A stretch of DNA of 39,307 nucleotides from Lachnospiraceae bacterium (GCA_021202635.1 JAJQCQ010000027.1:23951-63257), one strand, 5' to 3'; numbered from the stretch's first letter, positions 24,950-33,651 are shown. Numbers and translations are program-made. The notes: a model not told the origin generated them from the sequence alone.

Positions 24950-26302
24950 TCAATTCCTCCCAAGCCGCGCGATAAAGAATCCGTCGGACTGATGGACTCC
25001 CGGCAAAAGCTGGATATATCCTCCGGCGGTCGTACGGCTTTTCAATTCATCACAGATATAAGAATCAATGCTCTCCAGATGGAATGGAAAATTCTCCAGA
25101 AACCATTTCATATTATACTGATTCTCATCCGCCCCTACCGTACAGGTGCTGTAAATCAGCGTCCCGCCCGGACGGACATAATTCTGCACATTCTGCAGAA
25201 TCCGTCTCTGCAGCCGGATGATATCCTGCTGCTGTTTTTCCGACATTTTGTACTTGATATCCTGTTTTTTCCGGATCACGCCGAGACCGGAGCAGGGGAC
25301 ATCCGCCAGTACAATATCCGCTTTTCCCCTGGACTCCTCATCCATCACCGTAGCGTCCATCCGCATCGCACGAATGTTGATGGCCTCTGTGCGTTCGATG
25401 TTTTCCTGCATCATCTGCACCTTGCGCTCGGAAATATCGCGCGCTTCCACATAGCCGCTGCCCATCAGCTTATCTGCGATATGCAGGCTTTTGCCTCCGG
25501 GAGCCGCACAGACATCGATGCAGTAATCTCCCCAGTTTGGCGCAGCAATCTCCGCCACAAGCATGGAACTGATATCCTGCACCTGAATCCAGCCCTTACG
25601 GAATGCAGAAACCGCCCCGATATAATTGTAATCTGAGATTTCCAGCGCATAATCCAGATAAGGATGCTGCTTTACCGTGATGTTCTGCGCAGTAAGCTCC
25701 TGAATGATCTCCTCTTTGGATGCCTTTGCCAGATTGCAGCGCACGATTGTGCCTCTCGTCACATGAGAATCCCGGCACATGATCTCCGTCGTCTCATATC
25801 CAAACTGCGTCATCCATTTGTTGATCATCCAGATTGGAAACGAATACTTCACCGACAGATAACGCATGGGCTCCCGCTGAGGATCAGGATAGCGAACCTG
25901 AGACAGACGGCGCGCAGTATTGCGCAATACGCCGTTCACAAATCCTTTCAGATTATAAAAACCTCTTTTCTGCGCCAGCCGAACCGCTTCATTACACACC
26001 GCGGAATCCGGCACACTGTCCATATATTTGAGCTGATACACCGACATCCGCAGTAAATTGCGGATCAGCGGCTTCATATTATAAACGGGCACATTGGAAA
26101 ACTGCTCGATAATATAATCGATCTGGATCATATGCTCCAGTGTGCCCTCTACGACTCTCGTGATAAACGCGCGATCCCGCTTTTCCAGATACTGATATTT
26201 CTCCAGTGTCTCCCGCAGAACCACATGGCTGTAGGCCTCTTCCTCGGTGATCTCCATCAGCATGCCGAGGCATATCTCACGAATGTTTACCGGTTTCGTC
26301 AT
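24950..26302 (-). CDS. rsmB: 16S rRNA cytosine-C5 methyltransferase RsmB
   Basis: A 450-residue enzyme that makes m5C967 in 16S rRNA. The N-terminal NusB-like RNA-binding domain (about 1-140) includes KRDRAFITRVVEGTLEHMIQIDYII and KYMDSVPDSAVCNEAVRLA. The C-terminal NSUN catalytic domain has CIDVCAAPGGKSLHIADKL for SAM, and the two catalytic Cys motifs LADVPCSGLGVIRKKQDIKY and LIYSTCTVGADENQ. The start overlaps the metallopeptidase stop (ATGA, 26299-26302), indicating coupling. Confidence 0.96.
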   Translation of the reverse strand: MTKPVNIREICLGMLMEITEEEAYSHVVLRETLEKYQYLEKRDRAFITRVVEGTLEHMIQIDYIIEQFSNVPVYNMKPLIRNLLRMSVYQLKYMDSVPDSAVCNEAVRLAQKRGFYNLKGFVNGVLRNTARRLSQVRYPDPQREPMRYLSVKYSFPIWMINKWMTQFGYETTEIMCRDSHVTRGTIVRCNLAKASKEEIIQELTAQNITVKQHPYLDYALEISDYNYIGAVSAFRKGWIQVQDISSMLVAEIAAPNWGDYCIDVCAAPGGKSLHIADKLMGSGYVEARDISERKVQMMQENIERTEAINIRAMRMDATVMDEESRGKADIVLADVPCSGLGVIRKKQDIKYKMSEKQQQDIIRLQRRILQNVQNYVRPGGTLIYSTCTVGADENQYNMKWFLENFPFHLESIDSYICDELKSRTTAGGYIQLLPGVHQSDGFFIARLGRN

Positions 26303-26997
26303 CTGCGTCGTCTCCCTCCTGACAGAAGCACCAGCCGCAGCAGCTGCAGCAAAGAAGCCGCCAGACTGGCTACATACGTCAACGCCGCTGCTCCGAGCAC
26401 CTTCCGGCCGGCGGCAATCTCCTGGTCTCCCAGAATATGTGTATCCTCAAGAATCCGCAGGGCACGGGAGGATGCGTTAAATTCTACCGGCAGTGTCACA
26501 AGCTGAAACAGCACCGCCAGCGTAAACAATACAATCCCCGCTGTGATCAGCGGCTGAAAGGACAGAATCCACCCAAACAGGAAGATCGGCCACCCCAGCG
26601 AGGAGCCAAAATTCGCCACCGGTACCAGAGAGCTGCGAAACGCCAGCGGAGCATACCCCACCTGATCCTGTACCGCATGTCCGCACTCATGCGCCGCCAC
26701 ACAGACCGCAGCCACCGAATTTGAACCGTAGGTACTGTTTGAAAGCCGCAGCGTCTTTGTGCGCGGGTCATAGTGATCCGTCAGTTCGCCGGATACCCGC
26801 TCAATCCGCACATCATAAAGTCCGGCGCTCTGCAGCACCTTCTGCGCCGCCATCGCCCCGGTCAGATTGCGCATACTGCGCACGCTGTCATATTTCCGGA
26901 AGGTATTCTTCACATGAGCGGACGCTGCCAGGGAAAGAACCAAACCTGTAATTACCAGCAGATACGTCCAGTCAAAGCCATAATATCCATAATACAT
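26299..26997 (-). CDS. Zinc metallopeptidase, YugP family
   Basis: A 232-residue membrane peptidase of the YugP type. After a Tyr-rich head (MYYGYYGFDWTYLLVITGLVL) come the zinc motif AAHECGHAVQD (HExxH) and helices FGSSLGWPIFLFGWILSF and LITAGIVLFTLAVLFQLVTLPVEFNAS, the latter containing the conserved PVEFNAS. The C-terminus has two more hydrophobic stretches. The ATG at 26997 follows GGAGGGG by six bases; an in-frame extension to 27099 is not supported. It sits between fmt and rsmB in the operon, a common position in Clostridia. Its substrate is not known to me. Confidence 0.93.
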   Translation of the reverse strand: MYYGYYGFDWTYLLVITGLVLSLAASAHVKNTFRKYDSVRSMRNLTGAMAAQKVLQSAGLYDVRIERVSGELTDHYDPRTKTLRLSNSTYGSNSVAAVCVAAHECGHAVQDQVGYAPLAFRSSLVPVANFGSSLGWPIFLFGWILSFQPLITAGIVLFTLAVLFQLVTLPVEFNASSRALRILEDTHILGDQEIAAGRKVLGAAALTYVASLAASLLQLLRLVLLSGGRRRR

Positions 26998-27049
26998 AGG
27001 GCACCCCTCCGATGCTTGAAATTTGTTAATAAAGCCGCCAGAAACCTTT

Positions 27050-28075
27050 TTATATATTCTCCCCGGTTTTAACCGGATAACCGCGCAGAAATGCATCAAT
27101 GGACATCCTTTTTTTCCCTTCCGGCTGTAATTCTAAAATCGAAAGAATGCCATCTCCGGTCTGTACATGAAGCGCATTTTTTGTAACCGCACATACAATA
27201 CCGTAAGTATCCTGCTTTTGCACCGCAAACGAAACCTGCGCCGAGCCTGCCGCAGCCTGTGGCTGATCTTCCTCAGGCTGCAAATGTCCTTCGGCGGTCT
27301 GGTGTCCTTCTTCCACAACCTCTGCTTTCCAGATTTTCAACAGCTTCCCGTGAAATCTGGTCCAGGCGCCCGGCCATGGGTCCAGGCCGCGGAGCCGGCA
27401 CTCGATCGCATGCGCACTCATGCTCCAGTCGATGCGGCCATCCTCTTTTCTCAGCATCGCTGCGTAAGGCGTCGGGCTGTCCACGGGCTGTTTTTCAAAG
27501 CCGGCGGTTCCATTTTCGAGAGCCTCCAGCGTCTCCAGAAGCAATCCGGCTCCGGTCACACTTAACTTGTCAAACAGGCTCCCGCCTGTCTCATTTTTAT
27601 CCAGCTCCACCGTTTTTCGCAAAATCATATCCCCGGTATCGAGTCCGGCATCCATGCGCATCGTAGTCACCCCGGACTCCTTTTCCCCATTGATCACCGC
27701 CCACTGGATCGGCGCGGCGCCGCGGTATTTCGGAAGCAGCGATGCGTGAACATTGATACAGCCGTATTCCGGCAGATCAAGGATTGCCTGTGGTATGATC
27801 TGCCCGAACGCCACGACCACAATCACATCCGGACGCAGCTCCGTTAAAAGAGCAAGCCACTGCGGCTCTCGGATTTTTACCGGCTGGTACACCGGAATCC
27901 CGGCCTCCACTGCCGCCGCTTTTACCGGAGACATCTGAAGTGCTCCGCTGCGGCCTTTCGGTTTATCCGGCTGGGAAAAAACGGCCTGTACCTGATATTT
28001 TTCTGACGCGACCAGCGCCTTCAGTGTGCCCACCGCAAAATCAGGTGTTCCCATAAAGACTACATTTTTCAGCAT
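27050..28075 (-). CDS. fmt: Methionyl-tRNA formyltransferase
   Basis: Formylates initiator Met-tRNA using 10-formyl-tetrahydrofolate. Motifs are VFMGTPDFAVGTLKALV, SQPDKPKGRSGALQMSPVK, the catalytic region INVHASLLPKYRGAAPIQWAVINGEKESGVTTM, MDAGLDTGDM and, in the C-terminal domain, IDWSMSAHAIECRLRGLDPWPGAW. At 341 residues it is about 25 longer than usual because of a Glu/Gln/Ala-rich insertion (VEEGHQTAEGHLQPEEDQ and following) in the C-terminal tRNA-binding domain. It lies seven bases downstream of def. Confidence 0.96.
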   Translation of the reverse strand: MLKNVVFMGTPDFAVGTLKALVASEKYQVQAVFSQPDKPKGRSGALQMSPVKAAAVEAGIPVYQPVKIREPQWLALLTELRPDVIVVVAFGQIIPQAILDLPEYGCINVHASLLPKYRGAAPIQWAVINGEKESGVTTMRMDAGLDTGDMILRKTVELDKNETGGSLFDKLSVTGAGLLLETLEALENGTAGFEKQPVDSPTPYAAMLRKEDGRIDWSMSAHAIECRLRGLDPWPGAWTRFHGKLLKIWKAEVVEEGHQTAEGHLQPEEDQPQAAAGSAQVSFAVQKQDTYGIVCAVTKNALHVQTGDGILSILELQPEGKKRMSIDAFLRGYPVKTGENI

Positions 28076-28082
28076 ATCATTC

Positions 28083-28598
28083 TCACTCTTCTTCCTCGTC
28101 GGTCACCTCAAACAGGTCACCCTCCACCTTTTCAACATACATGATTCCCTGCAGATGGTCACACTCATGGCAGATTGCGCGCGCCAGAAGGCCTCTGCCC
28201 TCCACCTCAAACTCCTTCATATCCTCATCAAATGCCTTTACCTTTACATATTCCGGACGCGTCACCATTCCCGCCTGCCCCGGCAGACTCAGACAGCCTT
28301 CCTGGCCGGTCTGTTCGCCGGAGGTCTCCAGAATCTCCGGGTTGATCATGACAAGCGGGCCGTCTCCGCAGCCGATCCCCGGCTCGGCGTCTTCACCCTC
28401 TGCGTCTCCGATGTCAATCACCACGATCTGTTTGAGAATCCCCACCTGCGGCGCGGCCAGCCCGACGCCGTTTGCCTCATACATGGTATCCAACATGTCC
28501 CGGATCAGCAGTTTGGTGCGTGGGCTCACAAACTGCACCGGACGGCAAGCCTTTGCCAGTTTCTCATCTCCGTAAATTCTAATCTGTCTCAAAGCCAT
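28083..28598 (-). CDS. def: Peptide deformylase
   Basis: A 171-residue metal hydrolase that removes the N-formyl group from new proteins. The three class motifs are GVGLAAPQVGI, EGCLSLPGQ and HECDHLQGIMY (metal-binding HExxH). A linker between the first two (DAEGEDAEPGIGCGDGP) is slightly extended. I start at ATG 28598 (MALRQIRIYGDEKL, the family's usual head), with AGG nine bases upstream; an ATG at 28619 would overlap priA. It starts a few bases after the priA stop. Confidence 0.96.
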   Translation of the reverse strand: MALRQIRIYGDEKLAKACRPVQFVSPRTKLLIRDMLDTMYEANGVGLAAPQVGILKQIVVIDIGDAEGEDAEPGIGCGDGPLVMINPEILETSGEQTGQEGCLSLPGQAGMVTRPEYVKVKAFDEDMKEFEVEGRGLLARAICHECDHLQGIMYVEKVEGDLFEVTDEEEE

Positions 28599-28602
28599 TG
28601 TT

Positions 28603-30954
28603 TTAATCCTGCCTTTCAAAATTTATCATAATATCATGAAAGCCGCTGTTCATCTCAATATACTGCTCCATATAATTTTTCATCGATGTCAGGGCTTTGG
28701 AATCCTTGTGCCTGATATAGAAAACCATTCGGTAGGTATCCTTCATCTTCGCGATTGCTTCGTCCGCAGGTCCCATCACGACCGCATGATACTTTTCCGC
28801 CAGCTGACCGGCAAAACGCGCCAGATAACCGGCCGCGGCGGCCAGGCGCTCCTGATCCGGCGAAGCACAGTGCACCGACATCAGGCTGCCCGACGGCGGG
28901 TACCCCGAAAGAGCGCGGTAACTCATCTCCTGTTCGTAAAACGGCTCATAGGTCTGCGCCGCGGAACAGGTAATCGCATAGTGTTCCGGCATATAGGTCT
29001 GAATCACTACCTCACCCGGAATCTTTCCGCGTCCGGCTCTGCCCGCCGCCTGCGTCAGCAGCTGATACGTACGCTCCGCGGCCCGAAAATCACTGATATT
29101 CAGCGACAGATCCGCAGCAAGCGCACCAACCAGCGCCACCTGTGGGAAATCATGTCCCTTCACAATCATCTGCGTACCAATCAGAATATCCGCCTCGTGG
29201 GCACCAAACGCCCGCAGAATCTCCGCGTGCCCATCCTTTCCCCTCGTTGTATCTGCATCCATCCGCAGAACCCGCACCCCGGGAAATGCGGCAGCCACTA
29301 CAGCCTCAATCTGCTGCGTTCCCGCCTTGAATCCGCCGATAAACGGCGAACCGCAGACCGGACATTTTTTCACTGCACGTTCGGTATAGCCGCAGTAATG
29401 GCAGACCAGCCGTCCTCCCTGATGAAGCGAAAGGGACACGTCGCAGTGCGGACATTTCATCACATGGCCGCACGAACGGCAGGAAACAAATCCCGCATAC
29501 CCCCGGCGGTTGAGAAACAACATACACTGCTGCCCCTGCTCCAGGTGCAAACGGATTTTTTCAAGCAGCGTGCGGCTTAAAATCGAGCTGTTCCCTTCCC
29601 GCAGCTCCCTGCGCATATCCACGATGGTCACATCTGCGAGCTGCCCGCCCGTCGGGCGATGATTCATCGTAAGCAGGGTACTCTTTCCATGTTTTGCCGC
29701 ATAATACGATTCCAGAGAAGGGGTCGCAGAGCCCAGCACCAGAATGGCTCCCTCCAGAGCCGCACGTTTGCGCGCAACCTCCCGCGCGTCATAGCGCGGC
29801 GTCGTCTCACTCTTATAAGAAGGCTCATGCTCCTCATCAATAATGATCAGCCCCAGGCTCTCAAACGGCGTAAACAATGCGGAGCGCGGCCCGATCATCA
29901 CATCGATCTCGCCCTCCTTCGCCCGTTCGAACTGATCATACCGTTCGGCCTGCGAAAGCCGCGAGTGCAAAATCGAAATCCGGTCGCCAAACGCGTGATA
30001 AAAGCGGACGACATTCTGATACGTCAGAGAAATCTCCGGAATCAGCAGAATCGCCTGCTTTCCCTGCCGCAATGTCTCCGCGATCAGCTCCATATAGACC
30101 GCTGTCTTGCCGCTGCCGGTCGCGCCATGAATCAGGAATTCCGTGCCAGCGGTCGCATTCGTTCCAGGCCGGGAAGCATTTCCCTTACACTGAGACATGG
30201 ATTCTGTATGTCGTTCTGTCCCACGCAGAGACGCACAAATCGTGTTCACCGCATTTTGCTGTTCCCTCGTCAAAGTAAAACCTGTGACTGATTGGGAATT
30301 CTCCCCAGGTAAATCCGCCTGCGCACTTCCATTTCCCGCATTCATCTGCATTTTCAACTGCTCTAATACTGCTGGCGTACGATATACCTGCTCCGACTCG
30401 CAGCGGATGATCCCCATCTGCTCCATCGCACGCAGCACCGGCTGCGTGATGCGCAGGGTCCCCGTCACGACCTCCTGCGGAAGCACCGGCTCCTCCAGCA
30501 GCGCCTCCAAAAGCCGCGCCCGCGCTGTCTGATGCTTTTTTCGCAATTCCTCCAGCTGCTTCTTTGCTGCTTCCATATCGATCGCCAGGCGAACACTCTT
30601 TTTCTTTTTCGCGGCAGCCTTATCCCGAAACGGAAGCACCGTGCGCAGCGCCTGCACGGTCGTCGAGCCATAATAATCGCGCATCCAGAGCGCCAGCGTA
30701 ATCAGCTTCGACTGCGCTCCGCCGAGCTCCGTCACGCACCTGACAATTGTCTTGATCTTTTCCGGAGGACACGAAAGAGCCGTCGAAATGCGGAGTACAT
30801 ATCCCTTTTTCAGCCGGTTTCCGTTTCCGAATGGAAGCTCCACCACGTCTCCCGGCTCCAGAATGCCCACCAGCTCCGGGGGAATCCGATACTGAAATGT
30901 CTGATCCAATTTGCTGTGTGAGATATCAATCATGATATCCGCGTACAAATCCAT
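28603..30954 (-). CDS. priA: Primosomal replication-restart helicase PriA
   Basis: A 783-residue superfamily 2 DNA helicase that reloads the replisome at stalled forks. It has the N-terminal DNA-binding domain (YADIMIDISHSKLDQTFQY), Walker A HGATGSGKTAVYMELI, IIIDEEHEPSYKSE with DARE(V)A, and LVLGSATPSLESY. The zinc-binding region has eight Cys (CRSCGHVMKCPHCDVSL, CHYCGY, CPVCGS), and the helicase end has GTQMIVKGHDFPQV and QAAGRAGRG. An unusual polar stretch of about 25-30 residues (RGTERHTESMSQCKGNASRP and following) lies just before Walker A. It is followed at once by def. Confidence 0.96.
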   Translation of the reverse strand: MDLYADIMIDISHSKLDQTFQYRIPPELVGILEPGDVVELPFGNGNRLKKGYVLRISTALSCPPEKIKTIVRCVTELGGAQSKLITLALWMRDYYGSTTVQALRTVLPFRDKAAAKKKKSVRLAIDMEAAKKQLEELRKKHQTARARLLEALLEEPVLPQEVVTGTLRITQPVLRAMEQMGIIRCESEQVYRTPAVLEQLKMQMNAGNGSAQADLPGENSQSVTGFTLTREQQNAVNTICASLRGTERHTESMSQCKGNASRPGTNATAGTEFLIHGATGSGKTAVYMELIAETLRQGKQAILLIPEISLTYQNVVRFYHAFGDRISILHSRLSQAERYDQFERAKEGEIDVMIGPRSALFTPFESLGLIIIDEEHEPSYKSETTPRYDAREVARKRAALEGAILVLGSATPSLESYYAAKHGKSTLLTMNHRPTGGQLADVTIVDMRRELREGNSSILSRTLLEKIRLHLEQGQQCMLFLNRRGYAGFVSCRSCGHVMKCPHCDVSLSLHQGGRLVCHYCGYTERAVKKCPVCGSPFIGGFKAGTQQIEAVVAAAFPGVRVLRMDADTTRGKDGHAEILRAFGAHEADILIGTQMIVKGHDFPQVALVGALAADLSLNISDFRAAERTYQLLTQAAGRAGRGKIPGEVVIQTYMPEHYAITCSAAQTYEPFYEQEMSYRALSGYPPSGSLMSVHCASPDQERLAAAAGYLARFAGQLAEKYHAVVMGPADEAIAKMKDTYRMVFYIRHKDSKALTSMKNYMEQYIEMNSGFHDIMINFERQD

Positions 30955-31029
30955 ATCCTTTCCTCTCCGTGCATCCTGTCCGAAAAACGTCCAAATAACG
31001 CCTCCGCCCCCGGTGTATCGACACGCAAG

Positions 31030-32535
31030 TTACATTCCGGCATTTTTTTCATCCTCTGCCAGAATTTCGCGGATCAGCACCCGCTCATCCATCGGGTACT
31101 GCACGCCGCAGATCTCCTGGTAGTCCTCATGTCCCTTGCCCGCCAGAACAATGATATCGCCCGGCTCTCCATGGTGAATGGCCCAGGCAATCGCTTCCCT
31201 GCGGTCGGTAATCTTCACATACATTCCATCCGTCTTCCTGATGCCACTCACAATATCCTCGATAATCGCCTCCGGTTCCTCAAAACGCGGATTATCCGAC
31301 GTGATCACCGTCAGATCCGCAAGCCTTCCGGAAACCTCCCCCATCTCATAGCGGCGAAGCTTCGAGCGGTTTCCCCCGCAGCCAAATACACTGATCAGAC
31401 GATGCGGATGATATTCGCGCAGCGTCTCCAGAAGGCTCTGGAGCGCCATCGCATTGTGCGCATAATCAATCATCAGCGTGAACGCATCGGAAACCTTTAC
31501 CAGCTCCACACGCCCCTTCACCTTTGCCACCTTCAGTGCTTTCTGAATATCTTCGATCTCCACCCTGAAATGACGGCAGATCGCAATCGCTGTCAGAGAA
31601 TTATATACACTAAACTTACCTGGAATGTCAATCTCAACATCAAAAGAAGTCCGTTCAGCCGCTTCGGAAGAACTCTCATTTTTCCACGAAACCGTATACG
31701 CAATCCCCAGGTAACCTGGCCGCGATACCAGATCCAGATTCTCTGCACGCACTCCCGCCTGTTCCGACAGACCAAAGGTCTCCACCTCACAGGTGTGCCC
31801 TCTCAGAATCTCTTCCAGATGTGCATCATCCGCGTTCAGAATCCCATACCTGCACTGTTGAAACAGACGGCTTTTACACTCCAGATAATCCTCAAAGCTT
31901 TCATGCTCCGCCGGTCCGATATGATCCGGCTCGATATTTGTAAAAATACCAATTTCAAACGGAATCCCCGCCGTGCGCTCCAGCATCAGCCCCTGCGAAG
32001 AGACCTCCATCACCACCACCTGGCAGCCCGCGTCCGCCATCCGGCGGAAATATTCCTGGATCGTGTATGACTCCGGCGTCGTATTGTGCGCCGGGATCTT
32101 CTCATCGCCGATAATCGCCTCAATCGTCCCGATCAGGCCAACCTTATACCCGGCCGACTCCAGAATCGACTTTACCATATAAGTCGTCGTCGTCTTGCCC
32201 TTCGTCCCGGTCACACCGATAATGCGCATCTCATTCGCCGGATAGCCAAAAAACGCCGCCGACATCAGAGCCATCGCATAGCGCGTATCCGCCACTCGGA
32301 TCACCGTCACATCCTCCGGCGCCTCCACCGCATCCTGCACGATCAGCACCTTCGCGCCCTTCGCCACCACATCCGGCACATACTTATGTCCGTCCGTCAC
32401 CGCTCCCTTTATACAAAAAAACAGAGAACCCTCCTCGACCTTCCGCGAATCATTTACCAGTTTCTTCACATCCGTATCAACTGTTCCCTGCAAACATCTA
32501 TACTCTATCTGCTCCAGCAGTTTTTCCAGCTTCAT
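31030..32535 (-). CDS. murE: UDP-MurNAc-tripeptide synthetase MurE (meso-DAP type)
   Basis: A 501-residue cytosolic ligase that adds the third amino acid to the peptidoglycan stem peptide. Motifs are KLVNDSRKVEEGSLFFCIKG, the ATP loop GVTGTKGKTTTTYM (residues 107-120), HNTTPESYTIQEYFRRM, MEVSSQGL, FTNIEPDHIGPAEHESFEDYL and VFGCGGNRSKLRR. DNPRFEEP contains the DNPR motif that marks meso-diaminopimelate enzymes. AAAGGAG precedes the ATG. It is the first gene of the minus-strand block, 75 bp before priA. A -10 like TATATA lies upstream near 32567, but no convincing -35 was found. Confidence 0.95.
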   Translation of the reverse strand: MKLEKLLEQIEYRCLQGTVDTDVKKLVNDSRKVEEGSLFFCIKGAVTDGHKYVPDVVAKGAKVLIVQDAVEAPEDVTVIRVADTRYAMALMSAAFFGYPANEMRIIGVTGTKGKTTTTYMVKSILESAGYKVGLIGTIEAIIGDEKIPAHNTTPESYTIQEYFRRMADAGCQVVVMEVSSQGLMLERTAGIPFEIGIFTNIEPDHIGPAEHESFEDYLECKSRLFQQCRYGILNADDAHLEEILRGHTCEVETFGLSEQAGVRAENLDLVSRPGYLGIAYTVSWKNESSSEAAERTSFDVEIDIPGKFSVYNSLTAIAICRHFRVEIEDIQKALKVAKVKGRVELVKVSDAFTLMIDYAHNAMALQSLLETLREYHPHRLISVFGCGGNRSKLRRYEMGEVSGRLADLTVITSDNPRFEEPEAIIEDIVSGIRKTDGMYVKITDRREAIAWAIHHGEPGDIIVLAGKGHEDYQEICGVQYPMDERVLIREILAEDEKNAGM

Positions 32536-32613
32536 CTCATCGGTTCTCCTTTGTCAATTCTTTCCTTATATAAATATGAAACAGTGGCGGGCACAGTCAC
32601 CTGCCGCTGATTC

Positions 32614-32740
32614 CAAACGGTTCAGAACCGCTCCGTTGCACAGCCTGGTCTCAGCTTCGTTTCGGTCGGTGCTAAACGCGTGCCACTGGCACGCAGCACC
32701 TTTTCATTTTGATGCTGTTCTGAAAGGTTATGAACTGTTA
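32614..32740. mobile_element. Old MITE copy upstream of murE
   Basis: CAAACGGTTCAGAACCG on the left faces TGCTGTTCTGAA on the right, followed by two 10-bp near repeats (TGAAAGGTTA, TGAACTGTTA) that look like a duplicated right end. Inside is a strong hairpin, GGTGCT...GCGTGCC-ACT-GGCACGC-AGCACC (32668-32700). No target duplication remains. It lies in the 541-bp gap between the divergent murE and XRE genes. The rest of the gap holds a possible coding remnant and several palindromes. Confidence 0.6.
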
Positions 32741-32766
32741 AGAACATTTTACCACGACAGGGGGAG

Positions 32767-32862
32767 TTGGACAAGAAGGAAATCGTAACAGAACCATTCA
32801 AAATGGCAGAAGCCCGATTTATGCGTCTGGAACAAATCTTTTCGGGGAAACTTCATCTTTAG
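32767..32862 (+). pseudogene. Possible remnant of a BlaI/MecI-type repressor N-terminus
   Basis: A TTG-initiated 31-codon frame ending at TAG encodes VTEPFKMAEARFMRLEQIF in its middle. The segment up to RFMRL resembles the opening helix of BlaI/MecI-type repressors, but the sequence then diverges and stops, so the winged helix is missing. A GGGGGAG is directly adjacent to the TTG, too close for good initiation. The likeness is short and judged by eye; it may be chance. Confidence 0.22.
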
Positions 32863-32956
32863 AAGTGTATCGGGTTTTCAAATCAGTACAATGAAGTCCA
32901 TGTATTTCCATTACAGGAAATGTTTCGCATAACCTGTAATCAGATTGACACATACC

Positions 32957-33025
32957 GCCGCAGGTCTACGCTGCGGCAAGACTTTTCTGATCTGCGATTC
33001 GCGTATCAGATGATGCAAAATGCAT
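32957..33025 (+). promoter_or_regulatory. Cluster of inverted repeats upstream of the XRE pair
   Basis: Three inverted repeats lie in 69 bp: GCCGCAG-7-CTGCGGC (32957-32977), TCTGAT-13-ATCAGA (32986-33010, with inner GCG-ATT-CGC) and ATGCA-AAA-TGCAT (33013-33025). The first could be a weak terminator. The other two are plausible binding sites for the XRE regulators that follow. No clear promoter hexamers were found. Confidence 0.4.
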
Positions 33026-33076
33026 AAGTGATTCATAAGAGCAGCTCAACTATAGAAATGGGAGATGACAGATGGC

Positions 33077-33346
33077 ATGAAAATCTATTGGGACGGAAAA
33101 AGCAAAAATATCATCGGAACCAGGCTGCGGGAATTGCGAAACAAAGAAGGCATTTCCCAAAAGTCGCTGGCCGCAAGGCTGCAGACGGAAGGAGCTGAAT
33201 TCAACGAGCTGACGATTCTGCGAATCGAAAAAGGCGATCGTTTCGTCAGCGACATGGAGGTCAAAGCACTGGCAAACCATTTCCATGTATCTGCCGATTA
33301 TCTTTTAGGACTCACGAATGAAAAAGGAAAGGACATTGCAGAATGA
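33077..33346 (+). CDS. Small XRE-family helix-turn-helix regulator 1
   Basis: An 89-residue DNA-binding protein. The HTH (about 10-70) reads IIGTRLRELRNKEGISQKSL, AARLQTEGAEFNELTILRIEKG and VKALANHFHVSADYLLGLT, a normal Cro/C1-type five-helix fold, here with a slightly longer loop between helices 2 and 3. The ATG at 33077 is 12 bases after GGGAG; an in-frame ATG at 33065 touches that site and would be too close. It overlaps the next XRE gene by ATGA (33343-33346). Target unknown; self-regulation through the palindromes upstream is plausible. Confidence 0.8.
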   Translation: MKIYWDGKSKNIIGTRLRELRNKEGISQKSLAARLQTEGAEFNELTILRIEKGDRFVSDMEVKALANHFHVSADYLLGLTNEKGKDIAE

Positions 33347-33576
33347 ACGATTCGGAAAAACGTCTCGGAGACATGATTAAAACAGCGCGCAAGGAACATC
33401 ACTGGACTCAAAACCAGTTCGCCGAACAGCTCGGCGTATCCGCATTCTACGTAAGAAATCTGGAATGCGGAAAATGTGTACCAAGCCTCGCTGTATTCTG
33501 TAAAGCAATGCGCATGCTCAATCTTTCCGCGGATGATTATGTCTATCCGGAAAGAGCGGCAAATGCGGAAGCATAA
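33343..33576 (+). CDS. Small XRE-family helix-turn-helix regulator 2
   Basis: A 77-residue protein made almost only of an HTH domain: RLGDMIKTARKEHHWTQNQF, AEQLGVSAFYVRNLECGKCV and LAVFCKAMRMLNLSADDYV. It is translationally coupled to the XRE gene upstream, so two different but related DNA-binding proteins are made together and could form a heterodimer or bind neighbouring sites. No toxin, integrase or peptidase partner lies beside them. Confidence 0.8.
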   Translation: MNDSEKRLGDMIKTARKEHHWTQNQFAEQLGVSAFYVRNLECGKCVPSLAVFCKAMRMLNLSADDYVYPERAANAEA

Positions 33577-33625
33577 AGGCCAAGGATCTATCGCGAAATT
33601 ATGTGCCCGTCTTGCACCGGGGCGG

Positions 33626-33651
33626 TATCCCATCCAAAACCGGGTGGGATA
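33626..33651. terminator. Stem-loop between convergent genes
   Basis: TATCCCATCC and GGGTGGGATA (one G-T pair) form a 10-bp stem around about six bases, midway between the ends of the XRE pair and the gene at 33709. It lacks a T-run, so terminator function is a guess from its position. Confidence 0.35.

Noticed and set aside
27050-27330. Frameshift or pseudogene in fmt because of odd residues near the C-terminus
   Set aside because: The frame continues cleanly into a normal Fmt C-terminus after the Glu/Gln-rich stretch, so an in-frame insertion explains it.
33077-33576. XRE pair as a toxin-antitoxin system or prophage repressor/Cro pair
   Set aside because: Both proteins are only DNA-binding domains, and no toxin, integrase or other phage genes are nearby.
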